Shown here one piece after another: positions 15,871 to 26,700 of a stretch of 64,000 nt of DNA. The DNA lies in contig NZ_JAMYDU010000003.1 in the NCBI RefSeq assembly GCF_024138395.1, positions 186,001 to 250,000 on the forward strand, read 5' to 3'. Numbering within the stretch: the first letter of the stretch is position 1; every line of letters begins with the position of its first letter. The stretch is from Pseudomonas mandelii. Lineage in GTDB: Bacteria > Pseudomonadota > Gammaproteobacteria > Pseudomonadales > Pseudomonadaceae. Made by a program: the position numbers and the translations under genes. The notes under the pieces were generated by a model. The model searched no databases and was not told where the DNA came from. It saw nothing but the letters and a program-made list of their open reading frames with translations.

Positions 15871-17096
15871 TGAAGCGCGTCGTCGTCACCGGCATGGCCG
15901 GCATCACCTCACTGGGCAGCGACTGGGACACCATCGCCGGCAACTTCGCGGCCAACCGCAGCGGCATCCGCCGCATGGACGAGTGGGATCGTTTTACCGA
16001 ACTCAACACGCGCCTGGCCGGGCCGATCGATGACTTCAAAGTGCCAAGCCACTGGACCCGCAAGCAACTGCGCAGCATGGGCCGCGTCTCGCGCCTGGCC
16101 GTGGGCGCGGCTGAACAGGCCCTGGCGGACGCCGGGCTGCTCGGTGACGAATCGATCAAGGATGGGCGCATGGGTGTTTCCTGCGGTTCGTCCACCGGCA
16201 GCACCGACGAGATCAAGGCGTTTGGCAAAATGCTGCTCAACTCAGTGGCCGAAGGCCTGAACGCCAACTCCTACGTGCGGATGATGCCGCACACCACAGC
16301 GGCGAATATCAGCATCTTCTTCGGCCTCACCGGCCGACTGATCCCGACCTCCAGTGCCTGCACCAGCGGCAGCCAGGGCATCGGTTATGCCTATGAATCG
16401 ATCAAGTTCGGCCGCCTGCCGCTGATGCTAGCCGGCGGCGCCGAAGAGCTGTGCCCGACCGAAGCCATGGTGTTCGATGCGCTCTACGCCACCAGCCTGA
16501 AAAACGATGCCCCGCAAACCAGCCCTCGCCCTTATGACACCGGCCGCGATGGTCTGGTGATCGGCGAAGGCGGCGGCATGCTGGTACTCGAAGAGCTTGA
16601 ACACGCCCTGGCGCGCGGCGCACATATCCACGCCGAGATCGTCGGTTTCGGCAGCAATGCCGACGGTCAGCACGCCACCCGTCCCGAGCAGCTCACCATG
16701 CGCCGAGCCATGGAACTCGCCCTGGAAGACGCCGGGATTGAACCGACCGCCATCGGTTATGTAAATGGTCACGGCACCGCTACAGAACAGGGCGACATTG
16801 CCGAAACACTGGCTACCAGCAGTTTGTTCGGCGAACACATGCCGATCAGTTCGCAGAAAAGTTTCCTCGGCCACACCCTGGGAGCCTGCGGCGCGCTGGA
16901 GTCCTGGTTCAGCATCGAAATGATGAACCGCGACCGGTATGTGCACACCTTCAACCTCGATGAGGTCGATCCACAGTGCGGCAAGCTCGACTACCTGCGC
17001 GGTGAATTCCGGCAGATGAGCAACCAGTACGTGATGAACAACAATTTCGCTTTTGGTGGGGTCAACACCTCGTTGATTTTCCGCCGCTGGCACTGA
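15870..17096 (+). CDS. Beta-ketoacyl-ACP synthase 2 of the aryl-polyene cluster
   Basis: The 408-residue ketosynthase has an intact triad: Cys164 in SSACTSGSQGIGYA, His301 in NGHGTATEQGD and His335 in SFLGHTLGACGALE. It is clearly different from the first ketosynthase (13479-14687), and in position it matches ApeR of E. coli, thought to do the first condensation with the aryl starter. The start ATG at 15870 shares a base with the FabG stop; GTG 15864 would add two residues. Which ketosynthase starts and which extends must be tested. Confidence 0.91.
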   Translation: MKRVVVTGMAGITSLGSDWDTIAGNFAANRSGIRRMDEWDRFTELNTRLAGPIDDFKVPSHWTRKQLRSMGRVSRLAVGAAEQALADAGLLGDESIKDGRMGVSCGSSTGSTDEIKAFGKMLLNSVAEGLNANSYVRMMPHTTAANISIFFGLTGRLIPTSSACTSGSQGIGYAYESIKFGRLPLMLAGGAEELCPTEAMVFDALYATSLKNDAPQTSPRPYDTGRDGLVIGEGGGMLVLEELEHALARGAHIHAEIVGFGSNADGQHATRPEQLTMRRAMELALEDAGIEPTAIGYVNGHGTATEQGDIAETLATSSLFGEHMPISSQKSFLGHTLGACGALESWFSIEMMNRDRYVHTFNLDEVDPQCGKLDYLRGEFRQMSNQYVMNNNFAFGGVNTSLIFRRWH

Positions 17097-17122
17097 CCTG
17101 AACCACTTATGGAGTGAAAGGA

Positions 17123-17926
17123 ATGACTCAGTTTCACCGCATCCTTGCCTTGCTGGCCCTGGCTTTTGTACTGGGCGGCTGCACCAGCAAGCCGGTGTAC
17201 AACGCCAAGGAAGACTTTTCCGCCGACCTGGGCTTTACCCAGTCGCAGATGAGCCGTGCCATCGTTACCGCCCTGAATGACCGCCAATGGGTCGTGCAAT
17301 CGGTACGTCCGGGCATGATCAAGGCCGCCATCACCGTACGTGGCCGGCACCACGCCGAAGTCGATATTCCGTTCACCCCGACCTCGTTCGGGATCGACTA
17401 TCGCAGCAGCTACGGCCTGGACTACAAGGACGGCAAGATTCACGGCAATTACAACCGCTGGGTCAACAAACTGCGTGACAACGTGCTCAAGGAGCTGAAC
17501 TTCGATTCGAACATCGAATACGTCAACAACCTGGGCATCATCAAACAAGGCGCCGAAGAGCCGACGTACCTGAGTTTCCGCGAAGGCGTAAAACGTGCCA
17601 CCGATGCCGGCCTGCTGGACGGCAGCGTCAAGTTCTACCTGGCCGGCGAATCCTTGCCCAAGCAAGTGCGCAAGCTCGATACCGTGAGCAGCAGCCGCAA
17701 GACCAACGGCGCTAACAAGTCCGATCAGGATGCCTGCTTCTGGGCCCTGCAATCAGCCCTGGCGACCTTGCAGGACGCGGCGAAGAAAGCCGATGCCAAT
17801 GCGGTGATCAACATTGCCAGCGTCGACAACCGCGACCTGTACAAAGACACCGAGAAGTTCCAGTGCCGCGCCGGGCTGGTGGTGTCCAGCGTAGCGTTGC
17901 GCGGTGATTTGGCGCACGTTGATTGA
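17123..17926 (+). CDS. Lipoprotein of unknown function at the end of the aryl-polyene operon
   Basis: The 267-residue protein has a lipoprotein signal peptide with lipobox LGGC (Cys17). The remainder looks like two alpha/beta halves: an N-terminal half with SQMSRAIVTALNDRQW, and a C-terminal half ending in VINIASVDN and CRAGLVVSSVAL, like small periplasmic domains that sense or bind. I do not recognise an established function. It starts 26 bases after the last ketosynthase with GGAG and AAAGGA upstream, so it is probably part of the same transcript. An in-frame GTG at 17114 is possible but would put extra residues before the signal peptide. Confidence 0.75.
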   Translation: MTQFHRILALLALAFVLGGCTSKPVYNAKEDFSADLGFTQSQMSRAIVTALNDRQWVVQSVRPGMIKAAITVRGRHHAEVDIPFTPTSFGIDYRSSYGLDYKDGKIHGNYNRWVNKLRDNVLKELNFDSNIEYVNNLGIIKQGAEEPTYLSFREGVKRATDAGLLDGSVKFYLAGESLPKQVRKLDTVSSSRKTNGANKSDQDACFWALQSALATLQDAAKKADANAVINIASVDNRDLYKDTEKFQCRAGLVVSSVALRGDLAHVD

Positions 17927-18010
17927 AGCCAGTAGTCCGAAAATGACAAAGGGCGCCTCTCGGTCCTTCCGCGTTTGTGCGAATCTGGTGCTGGTTCAGT
18001 GAACGGTACG

Positions 18011-18033
18011 ACCCCTGCACCAGGCGCAGGGGC
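18011..18033. terminator. Candidate hairpin between the pigment operon and the convergent lipoprotein gene
   Basis: CCCCTGC, a six-base loop and GCAGGGG form a stable stem midway between two convergent genes. There is no clear run of T on either side, so it may be a 3'-end stabilising hairpin and not an intrinsic terminator. Confidence 0.4.
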
Positions 18034-18044
18034 CGTCCATACCC

Positions 18045-18488
18045 TTACTGAGCTTGAATCAACTTGCTTTCAGCGACGCCAGCGCGGCCTGTTTTTTCGT
18101 CAACGACTTGCAGGTTGTTACGCGCCTTGATGAAACCGACTTTCACTTCCTGCCAGACAAAGTAGTTTTTGCCGGCTTCTGCGGTGAGTTTCAGTTCCGA
18201 GTCGTTTTCCGCCGAAGACACCAGGGTCTGCTGGCCGGCCGGGACGGCTAACATCAGATAGGACTTGGCAACTGTCTGACCTACAGGCTTGCCATTGAGG
18301 GTCACCGGCATTTTCACCCCGGCGCCCATGCTCTCGTTGCGATAAACGTAGATATTGGCTTTGTCGGGGCTCACCTGGAACGTCTTTGCTTGAGCGTCCT
18401 GGGTTTCATCAGCCATTTTTACCGAAGCACAACCACCGGTCAGAGCAATCAATGCGAGCAATGCGGTGAACGTTAACTGCTTGAACAT
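18045..18488 (-). CDS. DUF2846-like lipoprotein
   Basis: The 147-residue protein starts with a lipoprotein signal peptide ending in TGGC (Cys20). The core reads ANIYVYRNESMGAGVKMPVTL followed by a strand with GQTVAKSYLMLAVPAGQQTL, which is the layout of the DUF2846 family (a beta-sandwich domain of unknown role). It stands alone between the pigment operon, to which it is convergent, and a LysR gene. No function can be given; an envelope role is likely from the lipid anchor. Confidence 0.78.
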   Translation of the reverse strand: MFKQLTFTALLALIALTGGCASVKMADETQDAQAKTFQVSPDKANIYVYRNESMGAGVKMPVTLNGKPVGQTVAKSYLMLAVPAGQQTLVSSAENDSELKLTAEAGKNYFVWQEVKVGFIKARNNLQVVDEKTGRAGVAESKLIQAQ

Positions 18489-18580
18489 CCTGTATCTCCA
18501 TAGTTTGTGATGAGTCCAATGACGGTATCGGCCGATACGATAAAAGAGCTAGGGCTGCGTCCAAGAAAAACCTTGAAGCC

Positions 18581-19474
18581 CTATGACGTCAGCTTACGCG
18601 TCAACAACTCCACAAACGCCTTGGCCATCGGCGACTTCTGATCCTTGCGTTGCACCAGCCACACTGCCGACACCGCTTCCGGATCCAGCAACGGGCGATA
18701 GACCACGCCATCAATACGCATCCGTTGATACGACGCCGGCAACACCGATACCCCCAAACCTGCCGCCACCAGCCCAATGATGGTCATCGCCTCACCAGCC
18801 TCTTGGGCAAAGTGCGGGCTGAACCCGGCATCCCGCGCCAGGCTAAGCAGTTGGGCATACAGACCGCTGCCATAGCTACGTGGGAAAAATACGAAGGGTT
18901 CGAGGGCCAGCGCCGAGAGGAACAAACCGTCTTCGCTACCGCTCACCAGCGGGTGCTTGGAGCTGAGCACCGCCACCAGCGGCTCGCGCATCAGTTCCAC
19001 CACGCTGAGGGAATCCGGCAAACCCAGCGGCCGCATGATCCCGACTTCGATTGATTCGTCCACCAATGCATCGGCCACTTGGGTGCTGCTCATTTCCCGC
19101 AGGTGAAGGTGCACCGCCGGGAAACGCTGGCGGAACGAAAAGATCGCCTGGGGAATGGTCGAGTTGAAGGGTGCCGATGAGGTGAAGCCGATCTTCAACT
19201 CGCCCAACTCTCCGAGTTGGGCCCGCCGTGCCACATCCGCCGCTTTGTCGACTTGGGTCAGCACCAATCGCGCCTCCTCCAGAAACAGCCGACCGGCCTC
19301 ACTGAGTTCTACGCGACGATTGGTCCGTTCGAATAACCGCGCGCCGACCTCCTGCTCCAGCGCCTGAATCTGCTGGCTCAGGGGTGGTTGCGAGATGCCC
19401 AGCACCTGGGCGGCGCGGCCGAAATGCAGTTCTTCGGCAACGGCGATGAAGTAGCGCAGGTGGCGCAATTCCAT
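18581..19474 (-). CDS. LysR-family transcriptional regulator
   Basis: A full-length 297-residue LysR regulator. Residues 1-60 are the winged helix-turn-helix (MELRHLRYFIAVAEELHFGR, then LGISQPPLSQQIQALE), and the rest is a two-lobed effector domain. It is divergent from an MFS transporter gene with 119 bases between the start codons, the classical layout in which a LysR protein controls its neighbour in response to a small molecule. The effector is unknown; the BenM/CatR-like subgroup fits by eye. Confidence 0.92.
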   Translation of the reverse strand: MELRHLRYFIAVAEELHFGRAAQVLGISQPPLSQQIQALEQEVGARLFERTNRRVELSEAGRLFLEEARLVLTQVDKAADVARRAQLGELGELKIGFTSSAPFNSTIPQAIFSFRQRFPAVHLHLREMSSTQVADALVDESIEVGIMRPLGLPDSLSVVELMREPLVAVLSSKHPLVSGSEDGLFLSALALEPFVFFPRSYGSGLYAQLLSLARDAGFSPHFAQEAGEAMTIIGLVAAGLGVSVLPASYQRMRIDGVVYRPLLDPEAVSAVWLVQRKDQKSPMAKAFVELLTRKLTS

Positions 19475-19515
19475 GAAAACTCCATTAGGTCGTAAAACAT
19501 ATCAAACAGGTCGAA

Positions 19516-19525
19516 CAATATATTG
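19516..19525. promoter_or_regulatory. Palindrome in the LysR/MFS intergenic region
   Basis: CAATATATTG is a perfect 10-base palindrome in an AT-rich stretch between divergent starts, and CATTAGG occurs on either side of it. It could be part of a LysR-type operator. The evidence is position and symmetry only. Confidence 0.3.
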
Positions 19526-19550
19526 GATTGAATCATTAGGCAGCTATATG
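19523..19550 (+). promoter_or_regulatory. Candidate promoter of the MFS transporter gene
   Basis: TTGGAT (19523-19528), a 16-base spacer and TATATG (19545-19550) each match four of six consensus bases for a housekeeping promoter and lie 44 bases before the GTG start. The -35 box overlaps the palindrome at 19516-19525, where the LysR protein may bind. Confidence 0.35.
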
Positions 19551-19593
19551 ATTTTTTCATTGCCTGACCGGCTGTGCCCCTCCGAGGTCCGAA

Positions 19594-20868
19594 GTGAAAA
19601 TTGCTGTCGCCCCACTCGCCCATGAAATTCCGCCCGCCGCGCGGGACGATGTCGTCGCCGAGCTAAGCGAGATCTATATCGAAAAAGGCACGCCGATGTT
19701 CATGCGCACGGTGCTGGCGTTGTTCTCCGGCGGCTTCGCGACCTTTGCCCTGCTCTACTGCGTGCAGCCGATGATGCCGTTGCTGTCCCACGAGTTTTCC
19801 ATCAACGCGGCCCAGAGCAGCCTGATCCTGTCGGTCGCCACCGGCATGCTCGCCATCGGCTTGCTGATCACCGGCCCCATCTCTGATCGCATCGGACGTA
19901 AACCGGTGATGGTCGCCGCACTGTTCGCCGCAGCGCTGTGCACCATGGCCAGCGCGATGATCCCGAGCTGGCAAGGCGTGCTGGTGATGCGGGCGTTGGT
20001 GGGGCTGTCGTTGAGCGGTCTGGCGGCGGTCGCCATGACGTATCTGAGTGAAGAGATCCACCCGCAGCACCTTGGCCTGGCCATGGGCTTGTACATCGGT
20101 GGCAATGCCATCGGCGGCATGTGTGGACGGTTGATTGTCGGGGTATTGATCGACTTCGTCAGCTGGCACACGGCGATGCTGGTCATCGGTGGCCTGGCGC
20201 TGATTGCCGCAGCGGTGTTCTGGAAGATCCTTCCCGAGTCGCGCAACTTCCGCTCGCGCTCGCTGCATCCGCGCAGCCTTCTCGACGGCTTCACCATGCA
20301 CTTTCGCGACGCCGGCCTACCGCTGCTGTTCCTCGAAGCTTTTGTGCTGATGGGTGCGTTCGTCACGCTGTTCAACTACATCGGTTATCGCCTGCTGGCC
20401 GAGCCGTATCACATGGATCAGGCGTTCGTCGGGCTGCTTTCAGTGGTGTACCTGTCGGGCATCTACAGCTCGGCGAAAATCGGCGCCCTGGCCGACCAGC
20501 TCGGCCGGCGCAAAGTGCTCTGGGCGACCATTGTGCTCATGCTCGCGGGAATCGCCCTGACCATGTTCACGCCGCTACCCTTGGTGATTCTTGGCATGCT
20601 GATCTTTACCTTCGGCTTCTTCGGTGCGCATTCGGTGGCCAGTAGCTGGATTGGTCGTCGTGCGATCAAGGCCAGAGGACAGGCGTCATCGCTGTACCTG
20701 TTCAGCTATTACGCCGGGTCGAGTATCGCGGGTACGGCGGGCGGTGTGGCCTGGCATTTGGGTGGCTGGAACGGGATCGGGTTGTTTATTGGCGGGTTGT
20801 TGGTGATTGCGTTGTTGGTGGCGTTGAAGCTGGCGAAGTTGCCACCGTTGGGCGATGTGAAGGCCTGA
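19594..20868 (+). CDS. MFS transporter, YnfM-like
   Basis: The 424-residue protein has 12 membrane helices of the major facilitator superfamily. After a cytosolic leader of about 35 residues comes FMRTVLALFSGGFATFALLY, very close to E. coli YnfM, and GPISDRIGRKPVM is the conserved loop 2-3 motif. The start is the GTG at 19594; an ATG at 19696 would remove the leader but keep all helices. The probable role is export of a small molecule under control of the divergent LysR regulator. Substrate unknown. Confidence 0.88.
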   Translation: MKIAVAPLAHEIPPAARDDVVAELSEIYIEKGTPMFMRTVLALFSGGFATFALLYCVQPMMPLLSHEFSINAAQSSLILSVATGMLAIGLLITGPISDRIGRKPVMVAALFAAALCTMASAMIPSWQGVLVMRALVGLSLSGLAAVAMTYLSEEIHPQHLGLAMGLYIGGNAIGGMCGRLIVGVLIDFVSWHTAMLVIGGLALIAAAVFWKILPESRNFRSRSLHPRSLLDGFTMHFRDAGLPLLFLEAFVLMGAFVTLFNYIGYRLLAEPYHMDQAFVGLLSVVYLSGIYSSAKIGALADQLGRRKVLWATIVLMLAGIALTMFTPLPLVILGMLIFTFGFFGAHSVASSWIGRRAIKARGQASSLYLFSYYAGSSIAGTAGGVAWHLGGWNGIGLFIGGLLVIALLVALKLAKLPPLGDVKA

Positions 20869-20877
20869 CACAAAACC

Positions 20878-20970
20878 TTGTGGGAGCGGGCTTGCCCGCG
20901 ATAGCGATGGTCGGCCCAGCACATGTGCTGTATGAGATGACGCCATCGCGGGCAAGCCCGCTCCCACAAT
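20878..20970. repeat. REP-like inverted repeat, TGTGGGAGCGGGCTTGCCCGCG type
   Basis: Arms TTGTGGGAGCGGGCTTGCCC and GGGCAAGCCCGCTCCCACAA face each other around a 45-base centre. This is a typical Pseudomonas REP pair (BIME) between two convergent genes. Confidence 0.9.
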
Positions 20971-21003
20971 GAACTGCATCCACTGCTCATTTTCTGAACC
21001 ACA

Positions 21004-21040
21004 AACAAAAACGCCCGGCATAAGCCGGGCGTTTTTTATT
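21004..21040. terminator. Bidirectional intrinsic terminator between the MFS gene and hemE
   Basis: The stem ACGCCCGGC / GCCGGGCGT (21011-21019 and 21024-21032) has a four-base loop, a T run on the plus side and an A run on the other, so it can end transcription from both sides. It sits ten bases from the hemE stop. Confidence 0.85.
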
Positions 21041-21049
21041 GGGCCACGA

Positions 21050-22117
21050 TTACTCGTGATACTGCGCCGACAGTTCATGCACCGCGCGCAGGAACGCACC
21101 AGCATGTTCTGGGTCGACTTCCGGCGTGATGCCATGGCCGAGGTTGAACACGTGGCCGCTGCCTTTGCCGTAGCTGGCGAGAATGCGAGCAACTTCGGCG
21201 CGAATGGCATCTGGCTTGGCGTAGAGCACGGTCGGGTCCATGTTGCCTTGCAGGGCGACTTTGCTGCCAACGCGTTGGCGGGCTTCGCCAATGTCGCAGG
21301 TCCAGTCCAGGCCCAGCGCATCCGCGCCGGCGTCAGCGATGCTTTCCAGCCACAGGCCGCCATTCTTGGTGAACAGGATGACCGGCACTTTGCGACCTTC
21401 GTGTTCGCGGATCAGGCCGCTGACGATTTTCCGCATGTAGGCCAGGGAGAATTCCTGGTAGGCCGCTGCGGAGAGGTTACCGCCCCAAGTGTCGAAGATC
21501 TGCACCGCTTGCGCGCCGGCCATGATCTGGCCGTTGAGGTAGCTGGTAACCGATTGCGCGAGCTTGTCCAGCAGCAGGTGCATGGCTTGCGGGTTGTCGT
21601 AAAGCATGGCTTTGGTCTTGCGGAAGTCTTTCGACGAGCCGCCTTCGACCATGTAGGTGGCCAGGGTCCATGGGCTGCCGGAGAAACCGATCAGCGGCAC
21701 GCGACCGTTGAGTTCGCGACGGATGGTGCTGACCGCGTCCATGACGTAGCCGAGGTCTTTGTGCGGATCAGGAATCGGCAGGGCTTCGATGTCGGCCAGG
21801 GTACTGATGACTTTCTTGAAGCGCGGACCTTCACCGGTTTCGAAGTACAGGCCTTGGCCCATGGCATCGGGGATGGTCAGGATGTCGGAGAAGAGGATCG
21901 CCGCGTCCAGTTGCGGATAGCGGTCGAGCGGCTGCATCGTGACTTCGCAAGCGAACGCCGGGTTCATGCACAAGCTCATGAAGTCACCGGCCTTGGCGCG
22001 GCTGGCGCGGTATTCGGGCAGGTAGCGACCGGCCTGACGCATCATCCACACAGGGGTGACGTCCACGGGTTGCTTGAGCAGGGCGCGAAGGAAACGGTCG
22101 TTCTTCAGGGCAGTCAT
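21050..22117 (-). CDS. hemE: Uroporphyrinogen decarboxylase
   Basis: The 355-residue protein decarboxylates the four acetate side chains of uroporphyrinogen III to give coproporphyrinogen III, a cytosolic heme-pathway step. Both family signatures are present: [16 protein letters not shown] near residues 22-37 and [16 protein letters not shown] near 143-158. Length and start match the family. It is the last gene of the minus-strand series after gltD but is separated by 227 bases and a REP pair, so it probably has its own promoter. Confidence 0.98.
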   Translation of the reverse strand: MTALKNDRFLRALLKQPVDVTPVWMMRQAGRYLPEYRASRAKAGDFMSLCMNPAFACEVTMQPLDRYPQLDAAILFSDILTIPDAMGQGLYFETGEGPRFKKVISTLADIEALPIPDPHKDLGYVMDAVSTIRRELNGRVPLIGFSGSPWTLATYMVEGGSSKDFRKTKAMLYDNPQAMHLLLDKLAQSVTSYLNGQIMAGAQAVQIFDTWGGNLSAAAYQEFSLAYMRKIVSGLIREHEGRKVPVILFTKNGGLWLESIADAGADALGLDWTCDIGEARQRVGSKVALQGNMDPTVLYAKPDAIRAEVARILASYGKGSGHVFNLGHGITPEVDPEHAGAFLRAVHELSAQYHE

Positions 22118-22254
22118 GTCGGCATCCGGAAAAAAAGTGCGGGCATTTTCTCAGAGCGCGACGCAAAAGGCACGGCAAGAGCCGTTCCTTTTGTCTATCG
22201 GGTCAATTTGTCGCGGTTTTCATCGGCTAGATCTGCGTTGATGCGACTGGCCTC

Positions 22255-22320
22255 TTCGCGGGCAAGCCTCGCTCCTACGGGTCCGGTGGCATTCCTGTAG
22301 GAGCGAGGCTTGCCCGCGAA
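22255..22320. repeat. REP pair, family B, copy 1
   Basis: Arms TTCGCGGGCAAGCCTCGCTC and GAGCGAGGCTTGCCCGCGAA enclose about 18 bases. The same arms recur at 39571-39662 and 44655-44721. It lies between gltD and hemE. Confidence 0.9.
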
Positions 22321-22344
22321 TGGAGCGACGCCGATCAAGCAGAT

Positions 22345-23796
<1,452 letters not shown>

Positions 23797-26700
23797 TCAC
23801 TGCGGGTTGGCACGGGTGCTGGAAAGCAACGATTTCAGGTTGGCAGCCTTGGGCTTGACCAGCCAGAAACGACGCAGATAGTCATCGAGGTTTTCAGCGA
23901 GGTTACGACCCCACTCGCTGTCGGTTTCCTCGACGTATTCGTTCAGCACGCGTTGCAAGTGGCTGCGATAGGCTTCCATCGCCTCACCGCTGATCCGCTG
24001 GATTTCCACCAGTTCGTGGTTGACCCGGTCAACGAAGGTGTTGTCCTGGTCGAGCACGTAGGCGAAACCGCCGGTCATGCCTGAGCCGAAGTTGTAACCG
24101 GTCTTGCCCAGCACGCAGACGAAACCACCGGTCATGTACTCGCAGCAGTGATCGCCAGTGCCTTCCACCACAGTGTGAGCACCGGAGTTACGCACCGCGA
24201 AACGCTCGCCCGCGGTACCGGCGGCGAACAGCTTGCCCCCGGTGGCGCCATACAGGCAGGTGTTGCCGATAATGGCGCTGTCCTGAGTCTTGTAGATGCT
24301 GCCCTTCGGCGGAACGATGACCAGCTTGCCGCCGGTCATGCCTTTGCCGACGTAGTCGTTGGCATCGCCTTCCAGGTACATGTTCAGGCCGCCGGCGTTC
24401 CACACACCGAAGCTCTGACCCGCCGTGCCTTTGAAGCGGAAGGTAATCGGCGCGTTGGCCATGCCCTGGTTGCCATGTTTGCGAGCAATTTCACCGGAGA
24501 TCCGTGCGCCGATGGAACGGTCGCAGTTGCAGATATCCAGGGCGAAATCGGCGCCGCTCATGTCGTTGATGGCTGAGGTGGCCAGGTCGACCATTTTCTC
24601 GGCCAGCAGGCCTTTGTCGAACGGCGGGTTGCGGTCGACCTGGCAGAACTGAGGCTTGTCCGCCGGGATGTGATCGCTGCCGAGCAACGGGGTCAGGTCC
24701 AGGTGGTTCTGCTTGGCGGTCTGGCCTTCGAGGATTTCCAGCAGATCGGTGCGACCGATCAGCTCTTCGAGGGAGCGCACGCCCAGCTTGGCCAGCCACT
24801 CACGGGTTTCTTCGGCGACGTAGGTGAAGAAATTCACCACCATGTCGACGGTACCGATGTAGTGATCCTTGCGCAGTTTCTCGTTCTGAGTCGCGACGCC
24901 GGTGGCGCAGTTGTTCAGGTGGCAGATGCGCAGGTATTTGCAGCCCAGGGCGATCATTGGCGCGGTACCGAAGCCGAAGCTTTCAGCGCCGAGGATCGCT
25001 GCCTTGATCACGTCGAGGCCGGTTTTCAGGCCGCCGTCGGTCTGCACCCGGACCTTGCCGCGCAGGTCATTGCCGCGCAGGGTCTGGTGGGTTTCGGCCA
25101 GGCCGAGTTCCCACGGTGCGCCCGCGTACTTGATCGAGGTCAGCGGCGATGCACCGGTGCCGCCGTCGTAGCCGGAGATGGTGATCAAGTCCGCGTAGGC
25201 CTTGGCCACACCGGCAGCGATGGTGCCGACGCCGGCTTCTGCCACCAGCTTCACCGAGACCAATGCCTTCGGGTTGACTTGTTTCAAGTCGAAAATCAGC
25301 TGCGACAAGTCTTCGATCGAATAGATGTCGTGGTGCGGCGGAGGCGAAATCAGGGTCACGCCCGGCACTGCGTAACGCAGCTTGGCGATCAGACCGTTGA
25401 CCTTGCCGCCCGGCAACTGACCACCTTCGCCCGGCTTGGCGCCCTGAGCGACCTTGATCTGCAGCACTTCTGCGTTGACCAGGTATTCCGGGGTCACACC
25501 GAAACGGCCAGTGGCGACTTGCTTGATTTTCGAGCTCTTGATGGTGCCGTAGCGCGCCGGGTCTTCGCCGCCTTCGCCGGAGTTGGAACGCGCGCCGAGG
25601 CGGTTCATGGCTTCGGCCAGGGCTTCGTGAGCTTCCGGCGACAATGCGCCCAAAGAGATGCCCGCGGAGTCGAAGCGCTTGAGCACCGATTCCAGCGGTT
25701 CGATCTCGCTGATGTCCAGCGGCGTATCCAGAGTCTTGACCTTGAACAGGTCGCGGATCATCGACACCGGACGGTTGTCCACCAGCGCCGTGTATTCCTT
25801 GAACTTGCTGTAGTCGCCCTGCTGCACAGCGGCTTGCAGGGTACTGACCACGTCCGGGTTGTAGGCGTGATATTCGCCACCGTGGACGAACTTCAGCAGG
25901 CCGCCTTGCTGGATCGGCTTACGCGGGCTCCAGGCTTCGGCCGCCAAGGCTTTCTGCTCGGCTTCGATGTCGATGAAACGCGCGCCCTTGATGCGGCTTG
26001 GCACGCCACGGAAGCTCAGATCGCAGACTTCTTCGGACAGGCCGATCGCCTCGAACAGTTGCGCACCGCGATAAGAGGTGATGGTGGAGATGCCCATCTT
26101 CGACAGGATCTTCAGCAGGCCTTTGGTGATGCCTTTACGGTAGTTCTTGAACACCTCATAGAGGTCGCCCAACACTTCTCCGGTTCGGATCAGGTCGCCC
26201 AGCACTTCGTAGGCCAGGAACGGATAAACGGCAGAAGCGCCGAAACCGATCAACACCGCGAAGTGGTGCGGATCGCGCGCAGTGGCGGTCTCGACCAGAA
26301 TGTTGGAGTCGCAACGCAGGCCTTTTTCGGTCAGGCGATGATGCACCGCGCCGGTAGCGAGCGAAGCGTGGATCGGCAACTTGCCCGGGGCGATGTGACG
26401 GTCGCTCAGTACAATCTGGGTGCGACCGGAGCGAACGGCTTCTTCAGCCTGATCGGCGACATTGCGCACCGCAGCTTCGAGGCCGACGCTCTCGTCGTAG
26501 TTGAGGTCAATGATCTGACGCTCGAAGCCTGGGCGGTCGAGGTTCATCAGCGAGCGCCACTTGGCCGGGGAAATGACCGGCGAACTGAGGATCACGCGCG
26601 AGGCATGTTCCGGCGACTCCTGGAAGATATTGCGCTCGGCGCCGAGGCAGACTTCCAGCGACATGACGATCGCTTCGCGCAGCGGGTCGATCGGCGGGTT

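Noticed and set aside
13479..17096. Ketosynthase, reductase and dehydratase genes as the primary fatty acid synthesis locus
   Set aside because: They are embedded in a coupled operon with ligase, exporter, lipoproteins and two private ACPs, and the usual fabD-fabG-acpP-fabF order is absent.
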